Below, in pieces: positions 56,485-64,000 of a DNA stretch of 64,000 nt. The notes under the pieces were generated by a model. That model was not told where the DNA came from and did no database searches. It saw only the letters and a program-made list of their open reading frames with translations. Position numbers and translations under genes: made by a program. Within the stretch, counting starts at the first letter, position 1; each line of letters opens with the position of its first letter. The stretch lies in the NCBI GenBank assembly GCA_026686845.1, contig JAIVEN010000004.1, positions 10,014,827-10,078,826 on the forward strand, written 5' to 3'. Source of the stretch: Adenanthera pavonina (lineage: Eukaryota; Streptophyta; Magnoliopsida; Fabales; Fabaceae).

Positions 56485-57339
56485 GTTTTTTAAAAATGTT
56501 TTATTTTCTTAGTATTTAAGTGAAATTTTTCAAAAAAAGAGTTCTTTAGCTTTTCTTCTATTTTTTAAATTATTAGTTTTTTATTTGAAGAAATTGAATT
56601 AAATTTTATTTTTTTCTTATTTTTTTTTAATAAAGCCGAGAGTAAGAAAGACAATTGAATCTTCATTAGCAAGATTTTTGGGATAATTTGAATTACAAAA
56701 AAAAATCTAAAAGTTAATAAGGAAATTAGTTAAATCTAAACCTTTAAATCAGGAATTTAAAAAGATTTTTTAATTTTTGTGAGAATCCTAAGAGAACGAA
56801 ATGAACTCAGAAGCAAAGATTTTTTTAAACATTTAATTATGGGCAATCACACTTTTAGAATGAAATAGCAAGTTTATTGTAAATAGGATGGGCTGCTATT
56901 TATCTTTTCTATTTTAAGGCTCACTTGGTAGGTAGAACTAAGGGAGGAAAATTAAATTTCTCGGGACTTTTTACTTTACCAACAACACCATCTACTTTAA
57001 AACATGTAAATAATATAATTTTTTTTCAACCAACTTGCACATAATATAATAGGACAATGAAGTCCTTACAATTTTTTAAGGAAAAATATACGACACATTG
57101 TCCGGTACTTGCTCAGCATGCATATAATTATTTTTCTAGTCACATTCACATGCATATCATAAAAAGAAATCACGTACCAGGATGTAATTTTCGAACGAAA
57201 CAATCAAAAACAATGCTATATGTATAATTAAAAATATGAATCCGTGCATTATATTGGATAAAATTTATGATACAATAATGTAGTTATTATAGACTATAAA
57301 TACACTACAAAAATGCAATATCACTTAATCACATTGGAT
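56485..57339. other. AT-rich DNA, no gene
   Basis: No gene or element boundary seen between the foldback and the LINE 3' end. Confidence 0.5.
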
Positions 57340-57502
57340 TAATCCAATAAATAAAAAATTTTTTAAGGAAAACATTATCCTCAGTCATGATATGGGATAT
57401 GTTTTCAATGCCTACCCCACATCTTTGACAAGTACCATTTTCATAAGTCCAGTGACTCCTTATTTGTTGTGTTAACAACCTTCTACGTGCTTTGAGTCAA
57501 AG

Positions 57503-57691
57503 GACATGTTTGATAGAAATGAGTTATTTTAAAGGAAATAGAAAGGGAGAAGGAAATAGAGAGAAAAATTTCATGAAAATGCTATCTTTCATTTATAAAA
57601 AGTTTAAATGATGTGTACCAAATAAATTTTATAAGGATTTTTCTCTCCTCCCCCATTTCAAAAAACTTCTTTCATTTCTACCAAACCTAGC
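57503..57691. mobile_element. 189-bp MITE inside the LINE, 5-bp target duplication
   Basis: Left end GACATGTTTGATAGAAATGA (57503) and right end, inverted, GGCTAGGTTTGGTAGAAATG, give an imperfect inverted repeat of about 20 bp. CAAAG flanks both sides (57498-57502 and 57692-57696). The interior is A/G-rich and non-coding. The insertion interrupts the LINE between the RT tail and the zinc knuckle, so it is younger than the LINE. Confidence 0.75.
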
Positions 57692-57889
57692 CAAAGAAAA
57701 GTTCAGATTCTTTCAATAACCTCCAGCTTCAATATGACCATGCAAATTCTTTCTTCATCCCAATCCATATCCTCTGTCAACATTTTATAAGTACTAGCAA
57801 CACAAAAATTTCCACACCTCTTAGGGATCCACTTGATCATGTTCTTCAATCAAATAAGGAGGCATCATAGCTTTAATTTTCATGAGACA

Positions 57890-58613
57890 CTAACTATCAA
57901 GATAATCTTCTATATCATCTTCAAGCTTCCACTCACCATTATCATCCACCAAATCTGCCACCTTTAATTCTTCCCTAACCTCTCTACGATTAGTCACCAT
58001 GTTAATCAACTTTCCTTCCTTTTTTACCCAATTATCAGTCCAAACATGAGTGTCTTGTCCATTTCTAATATCCCATAAAAGATTTTCCCTGAATTTCTCC
58101 CATCTCTTCATTATCTCTTTCCAAAGGGAAGAATCAACGATTTTTGCAGCCACCCCAGCTCTAATATTACTAATACCACCATATTTACCATTTAAAACTT
58201 GCACCCACAACTGATCATCCCTAGCTAGTAGTTCTTCCCCAGGCAAGCTTATATAAGAAAGCTTCATTCATGACATTTAACGATTTGATTGTAGCACCTC
58301 CCTTTTCCCTACTTCTACACATCTTATCCCACCCAATAGGATGCCATTTCCTTTGACCATTCTCCTTTCCCCATATAAATCTTCTTTCCTCTTTCTCAAT
58401 CTCATTAATAATTTTCTTGGGAAGTTTTTCACACTGAATTTGATGTAAAGCCAAATCGCTAGTGACGGACTTAACCAATGTAATCCTACCTACTAAGGAT
58501 AAAGTCATAGCTTTCCAACCACTTAAACTTTGTTTCACTTTTTGAACAATATCTCCAAAATTATCAGTGGCTTTCCTTTTATTAGTAATCAAAGCACCAA
58601 AGTATCTTCCCAA
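57890..58613 (-). pseudogene. LINE C-terminal region after RT
   Basis: Two overlapping frames carry the segment after the RT core: GRYFGALITNKRKATDNFGD, LSGWKAMTLSLVGRITLVKS, ERRFIWGKENGQRKWHPIGW and KGGATIKSLNVMNEAFLYKL, then in a shifted frame DDQLWVQVLNGKYGG and NLLWDIRNGQDTHVWTDNW. This order is standard in plant L1-type ORF2. A frameshift lies near 58240. Confidence 0.85.
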
Positions 58614-58639
58614 TTCATTAACTTCCTTATACCCACTGA

Positions 58640-59304
58640 TCCTTTAAATGTTTTGTCTAACAAAATTATTTACATTAGGGGAGAAATATACACAAGTTTT
58701 ACTAGAACTCACCCTATGACTAGTCATATCACGGAACATATCCATACATTTCATAATTTGCTCCATTTGATCCACATTAGCCTCATCAAACAAGACTAGA
58801 TAATCAGCGAAACAAAGATGAGTTACTATTGGACCTCATTTACCAGCCTTCATTCCCTTCCAATTACCTTCCTCAACAAAGTCATTAATGAGATGAGTAA
58901 GTTTTTCCATTCCTAAAACACAAAGGTAAAGAGAAATGGGGTCTCCTTGTCAAATGCCCCTTGAAGGATTAAAATCATGCATTTTTTCCCATCCCACAAA
59001 ATATTAAAAGAAGTAGAGGTAATATAAAATCACATGGCCAATTCAATTCCTCACAAACATTTCTCAAAAACATCCAGCTTAATCTATCATAAGCCTTTTC
59101 AAGATCAACTTTTATTGACCAGAATCCTCTTTTCCCTTTCATCTTTTTCACTGAGTGAATCATTTCCTTGACAATAATAATGTTATCTTGTATATTCCTC
59201 TCTGGGACAAACCTAGCTTGAATGAGAGATATAAGTTTAGGGGGCATATTTTTCAATCTTTTCACCAAAATTTTGGTCACACATTTATACAAAACATTAC
59301 ACAA
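58640..59304 (-). pseudogene. LINE reverse transcriptase core, catalytic site mutated
   Basis: It contains LISLIQARFVPERNIQDNII, KGKRGFWSIKVDLEKAYDRL (the first catalytic Asp region) and, after a frameshift, RGI-stop-QGDPISLYLCVL. The catalytic FADD box near 58785-58810 reads THLCFADYLVLFDE, so the second Asp is now Tyr. The stop in RGI*QGDP fits a CGA-to-TGA change. Catalysis is not possible. Confidence 0.85.
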
Positions 59305-59431
59305 AGAGATAGATCTAAAATGAGTTACCTATTCAAGCTTATTAATTTTGGGGATCAAGGTAATCAACTTGCCATTAATCTCTTTGATGTGATTTTGATC
59401 CTTCCAAATATCTTCAATAAGTTCACAAACA

Positions 59432-59960
59432 TTAGTTCCAACAATGTCCCAATTTCTTTTTGGAAAAAATGGCCAAGTATCCATCCTCTCCGGGAGCTTT
59501 CAAATTACCAATTTCAAATAAGGCTTGCTTTATTTCCTCTCTCGACACATTCTTGCTAAGCTCTTCTGTTCTATTTTGCTCCACTTCTGGCCAATTACAT
59601 TTTGTATTATACCAAGGCCTGTTCCCAACTTCTTCAGAAAAGAGATTAATATAAAACCCAACCACATGATCTATGATAACTTGCTTTTCTTCAAGCCAAA
59701 CCTCATTTTTATCTTTCAGCATTTTGACTCTATTTTACCTTCTTTTAATGGCCATTTTAGTCTGGTAATATCTTGTGTTTCTATCTCCAAAATTGACCCA
59801 TTCAGCCTGAGACTTTTGAAACCACAAAGTCTCTTCTTGATCAAGCACCTTATCAAGTGCACTTCCAAAATCAAGTTCAAATCTTTTAAGATAAGTATTA
59901 TGACTTAGTCGAATTTTCCTCCCTGATGAATCCCTTCTATTCGAGCAACTGAGCCCTACT
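59432..59960 (-). pseudogene. LINE region N-terminal to RT
   Basis: FGDRNTRYYQTKMAIKRR, then a stop, then LKDKNEVWLEEKQVIIDHVV, FYINLFSEE and NVSREEIKQALFEIGNLKAP followed by GEDGY, the usual 'K(A/S)PG.DG' entry into the RT domain. A frameshift near 59440 separates it from the core. Confidence 0.8.
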
Positions 59961-60133
59961 TAGCCCAATCACTGTTTGTGCCAATCCAATCATCATTTTG
60001 GATGATTTCATGGGAATTTGAACCTAAACTCATAGGTGAATAAGAGTTCTCCAAATTCAGTTTTACTTTTTTTGTGTAATTTGGTTAAATGTATTTAATC
60101 TTGCAAGACAAATTAAATCAATACTCTATGTAT

Positions 60134-60656
60134 CCATTTGGTTCAATTACAATGGGGTAAGTAATATAATGTAATATAATGGAATGATGATTACATATGG
60201 ATTTGTTTGGTATAATATTGGGGGTGTGGGAAATCAATTTATTTTTTATATTTAATTAAACATATATAGATTATTAGTAAAAATCTAAATTGCCCCAAAA
60301 GTGATGGTGCAAGGCCAATGACTGGCAGTGGTGGTGGCAGCTGGTAGCGGCTGTGGCAAATGGCAATTGGCGGTGGTGATGGAAGGCAAGAAGAGGGAGG
60401 ATGGAGGATGGAATGGTATGGAGGAATGTCATTTTTATGTTTGTGAAAAGTAATTTGGTCTTTTCATCTTAATTACAGGCATGTGATCCCAACTTATGGC
60501 TTTTGACAAGGCATATTGACTACATGAATTTAGGTAATTAGGTTTACACATATAATCCTCAAGCATCCTACAAAACACAGCCACTCAGGTAATATAAAGC
60601 TCATTCTCTCCCACTACCTCCCCTATAATCAAACCCCTATAATCAAACCAAACAGG
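60134..60656. mobile_element. MITE-like element with 24-bp imperfect inverted repeats
   Basis: The left end CCATTTGGTTCAATTACAAT then GGGG and the inverted right end CCTGTTTGGTTTGATTATAG then GGG match well. The 14-bp CCCCTATAATCAAA is duplicated at the right end (60620-60650). The interior has a GGTGGTGGC-rich trinucleotide patch (60325-60400). A target duplication is not clear (flanks CTATGTAT and GTGTATGT), so the superfamily is open. Confidence 0.6.
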
Positions 60657-60866
60657 GTGTATGTGTTATTAAGTTCTATTATCCTCTTTCTATTAATTCA
60701 GTAAATGCTACTATGAGATGTTTTACTAGAAAGATTCTTAGAATTGCTGCTTACTCATTGCTTAGTGACCGGATATAAGGTTTTTCATGAATAGGCACTT
60801 TTGGACTTTGTAAAGTTTTAGTGGGCCTTTCTATTGTGTAGAAAGTTTTATTGAATATATTTGCAG

Positions 60867-60955
60867 AAGTCAAAGAAGAAGAAACAGAACAAGGAAGATA
60901 AGAATTCTTATCCTATCAAACCCAAGAGATCACCATCCTTATTTCTCCTATTCAG
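60867..60955 (+). pseudogene. Possible HMG-box (HMGB-like) exon
   Basis: A TTTGCAG acceptor precedes and a GTGAGT donor follows this 89-nt open segment, which reads KSKKKKQNKEDKNSYPIKPK then RSPSLFLLFR. Plant HMGB proteins have a Lys-rich stretch followed by 'D.NKPKRP.SAFF.F' at the start of the HMG box, which this resembles (KPKR.P..F..F). Key positions differ (SLFLLF for SAFFVF) and I find no partner exon nearby, so it is probably a decayed fragment or a chance match. Confidence 0.3.
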
Positions 60956-61302
60956 GTGAGTCCAGTGGGGTAAAGTTATATGAAATTGAAGACGGTTTTA
61001 TGGGGAAGGGTTTAGTACTTTTTCTGTGTATTGATACTCTTGACAGCAGCTTTCTATATGTTGTCCTCTGGTCAAGCTTTCTATTTCATTGATAGTGATA
61101 TATTTAATCAAAATATTTTATTATATGTGCATTTTGGGGTTTCAAATGTTCCTATTTTAATTATCATATTAAATCATATAACTTTTCTCTCATTTTTTTG
61201 GTTGGTAGCTACTGGCACTGCTACAGAAATGGGCTTAGGATTGTTTGTTTTCAAACTTCGAGACCGCTTTAACTTTTGATAAAATCGGTCCCGAAGATCG
61301 TC

Positions 61303-61337
61303 TTTGGGATCGCTTATAACTAGAAAGCGATCCCAAA
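61303..61337. repeat. 13-bp perfect stem, 9-nt loop
   Basis: TTTGGGATCGCTT at 61303-61315 pairs perfectly with AAGCGATCCCAAA at 61325-61337. A related GAGACCGCTT...ATCGGTCCCGAAGATCG stretch just upstream suggests the end of a DNA transposon with repeated subterminal motifs. Confidence 0.7.
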
Positions 61338-61339
61338 AG

Positions 61340-64000
61340 CCTCCCAAAAAATTTGTTCTTATCATTATTATTGTTATTATTAAACATTACACACTTTAGC
61401 TAAAATAATCAACTTACAAAATCATAAACAATTAATATCTTGGCACTACAATCTAATCAAATATGAAAAAAAACCTCAAGATATCTCTAAAACCTCCATT
61501 AATTGGACCATCTTAAAAGAGAAAAAAGAAAACAAAATACAGTTACAAATAAGATTCAGTAAATAATTTTCCGCTTCCTTTAGATTCCTTCATTATTTCC
61601 AGAAGAATAAGTAATCGTCCAACAATTCCAATGCCATCCTTTGATAACCATCTAAAGATACAAGTGAAAAAACATATGAAGTCAACTACATAGAAGTCAA
61701 ATAAATAAATGGTGGCAGCAAATTGTATGTATATAAAAACTTTATATAAATCCTTTAAAAGGATATGTTTCATGTTATTGTGTTTATATAAATACTTTAT
61801 TTGTATTAACAGCCCGTGTAAGCAGTGAAACTGATTATTAATCTAAAGGCAGCAGCAATAGCAACAGTTATGGTTCCTGAGAAAGAGCCAACAACAACTG
61901 CTTGCAACTGAAGAAGATACCTTGACATGTAGACAGTATAAATGCGCAAATGTCATTCACTTCATTTAATGGCAGATAGGTTTCAAACAGAAGATGACAT
62001 TGTTAAGGAGCACAAGTGCTCAACTCTGAGCTCGACGTGGCAATCAAACTTAAGGCATTGTTATTAAGAATGCTGATAATCATATTTTTATATGTTTTTA
62101 TTCACATTACTTAGTATTTTTATTAATGAATTTTGGCTAATTAAGAGTATTTAAACTACATTTTATTTTATTAGTCAATTTTAAATTAATGAGATTTATT
62201 TGATTAATTATTCATTTTTATGTTTGAAATTCTTATTTAATCTTTTTACACGTTGTGAATATTAACTATTATTTTATTTTGTGTAAATTATTTGAGCTTA
62301 ATTGAATATAATTTATGTTATTTTTTAATAAATTGAAATTAATTAGATTTATTTAATTGATTAATTCAATCTTAGATTTAAATTCATATTCTATATTTTT
62401 ACACAATATGTCTATTGAATTTTATTTTATTTTGTGCAACATGAAAATTTTTTTTGGAAACAAATTGCAATTAAAGTTGGACAATTTTGGACATGAAGAT
62501 GTCTTTTGAAGTTTATTTATTTTAATTTTTATTTTAGTTTTAGGAAGAAATTTGTAAACATTTAATTTTAGGTTTTTACAGGTAATTTTAATTTAGAATA
62601 TTTAAGGATAATTTTCACCTTTGAATAAAAGAAGAAGGAACAGAGGAGAAGAAATTAAAAAGAGAAGAGAGGACGCCGCAAAAAAAATTCGGGACGAACA
62701 AAAAAAAAAAGAGGAGGTGACAGAGCAATCAGAACTTAACCTTATAACTTCTCTCTACAGCATTTTCTCCTTGTCTCCATGACTAATGTCATCTATTCTT
62801 ATTGAGTTATTGATCTTAAAGTTATGAGTCACTAAATTCTTCTTGTAATCAGTTAGAAATTATGAACCTGGTACTTTGATTAGAGTTTGAGTTTAATATA
62901 TTTTTCTAGTTTGGTTTACTTTAATTCATCCATATTTTCTTCCTCTTAAAGTTAATAAGCTAGAATATCTCCATGTTTACTACTCATTAAAATTAATAAG
63001 TTGTATGAATTTGGATTTAAGGTTTAATATTAGTAGTCTAACTATTGTAATTGATTAATTCATTAATAATGAGATATTCTAGCTTTACTTAGATGATTAT
63101 TTAAGCTTTACTCTTGGTATTCTTGTCATTACTTCAATTACTTCATTAATTAATTTTATTCTAGTTAATTAATTAAATTTAATTTCTAAACCCCCCAAAA
63201 TTTTAATTGCTTGTTTTAATTAATTTTACTTTACTTTACTCTTAATTTAATTAAGTAACTCAATTGATTCCCTGATAGACAATCTAATTCGTACTATATT
63301 ATAAATCAGTTTTAGATTTAATTTTAAACAGTTCAATAGCAGTGTCAAATGCCTAGTGTCAATCTTAAGGCACCATTTCAGTACAGCAATCAATTAGAAA
63401 CTCGTACCTTTGATTGTCAATGTTCTCTCTAGAGTTAACTTGTTTAATGACAGCAGGTTCAGAAGTTGCATCACATTTTAATTTTGTTGTTTGCCTTTTT
63501 TCCTAGGATGGAGTGGAAAAAGTAACAGTTAAAAGCAAAAAAATTTGGAAGACTATCCCATCTTGATATATTAAGATCCACGTGCAGAGGCATATCCCAT
63601 CTTCATCAAAGATTTCAGTTTTCATCACCTGAAGTTACAAGAGATAAAACATGAAGGTTGCAAATACAAAAGATCCCACATGATAACCGTAACCTAAGTA
63701 GAACAAAGCACATTACGTTGTAAAGTACACATAATTTTTCTTGAAATCCATATCCTTGTGACCACCTTTTACTAAGCTACAACTATACATATGCATAAGC
63801 TAAGAACTTCTCCATGATAAATCAAGCTCACATAGCCACTGTCAAGCTCAAGGAAGAATTGTATTATGCAGCAACTTTCCCAAGGTCAAACAGCCACTTT
63901 TAATGCCCTAGTCAGCATCCATTTAAATGCAGTAAATCAGACGCAAGTTTTTCTTCAAAGCATGATCATGCTTCTGACAATAAATTCGTGCTCACATGGC
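61340..64000. other. AT-rich DNA to the window end, no supported gene
   Basis: No reliable coding exon. On the minus strand near 63635-63555 a CTTCAG acceptor-like site precedes VMKTEIFDEDGICLCTWILI, which could be an exon of a gene beyond the window, but I cannot assign it. The rest (61960-63480) is very AT-rich with TTAATTAA-type runs. Confidence 0.35.

Larger units (their letters stand above)
57340..59960 (-). mobile_element. L1-type LINE retrotransposon fragment, inactivated
   Basis: Read leftwards, the order is the RT N-terminal extension (QAEWVNFGDRNTRYYQTKMA near 59810), RT core, C-terminal region and a zinc-knuckle reverse-transcriptase tail (GTCQRCGVGIENISHIM at about 57393-57460). 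The endonuclease is absent, so the copy is 5' truncated at about 59960, which is typical of LINEs. The frame is broken many times. A 189-bp MITE is inserted at 57503-57691. A clear poly(A) end is not visible. Confidence 0.85.

Noticed and set aside
58530..59908. Plus-strand open frames of up to 134 residues
   Set aside because: They are antisense to LINE RT coding sequence, which has clear domain motifs on the minus strand.

Overview
This is nuclear DNA from a flowering plant, most likely a dicot; the species cannot be told from the sequence. The grounds are plant-type LTR retrotransposons, a plant CACTA transposon, plant hAT-type MITEs, an LRR receptor-kinase fragment with plant intron signals, and a 5S rDNA array with an angiosperm 5S core. 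I see no intact host protein-coding gene. The window is a graveyard of nested transposable elements around a decayed LRR gene and a degenerate 5S rDNA cluster.

Layout. 1-2960: a purine-rich tract with TATA-like boxes, then a remnant of a Tat/Ogre-like LTR that abuts a truncated LRR receptor-like kinase. 2962-3473: first LRR exon with one nonsense codon. 3474-10511: AT-rich DNA with weak LRR exon relics, a CACTA end with a broken transposase gene (5596 to about 7290) and a hAT-type MITE with 8-bp target duplications (7750-8367). 10512-30387: a stack of long non-coding LTR sequences (two families, here called A and B, in the order A-B-A'-B'). It is broken by a hAT MITE (11045-11516), a 2.6-kb solo LTR (12378-14962) and a 7.24-kb Ty1/copia element (18885-26124, minus strand). 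30388-33015: nothing clear apart from an unknown broken reading frame. 33016-33831: three more LRR exons that fit the first one in intron phase. 33832-39671: no gene. 39672-40300: a third family-A LTR end.

40301-47587 is a tandem array of 12 diverged 5S rRNA copies on the minus strand, with a period of about 591 bp. 47588-51907 is the 3' part of a non-autonomous LTR retroelement. It carries a frameshifted 'putative plant transposon protein'-type ORF, a polypurine tract and a complete 3' LTR. That LTR belongs to the same family as the solo LTR at 12378 and holds a consensus MSA/MYB3R-type motif upstream of a TATA box. 51908-64000 is AT-rich DNA with MITE-like foldbacks, a dead LINE with a MITE inside it (57340-59960), a second MITE, and one short possible HMG-box exon.

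The sequence of events can be partly read. The LRR locus was invaded by CACTA, MITE and LTR elements. The LTR stack was then hit by the solo-LTR family and by copia. The stop codons in copia lie in one frame, and where the ancestral codon can be guessed they look like C-to-T or G-to-A changes, as expected for long-silenced methylated DNA. The 5S array is bounded on both sides by retroelement sequence and looks isolated from the homogenised rDNA.
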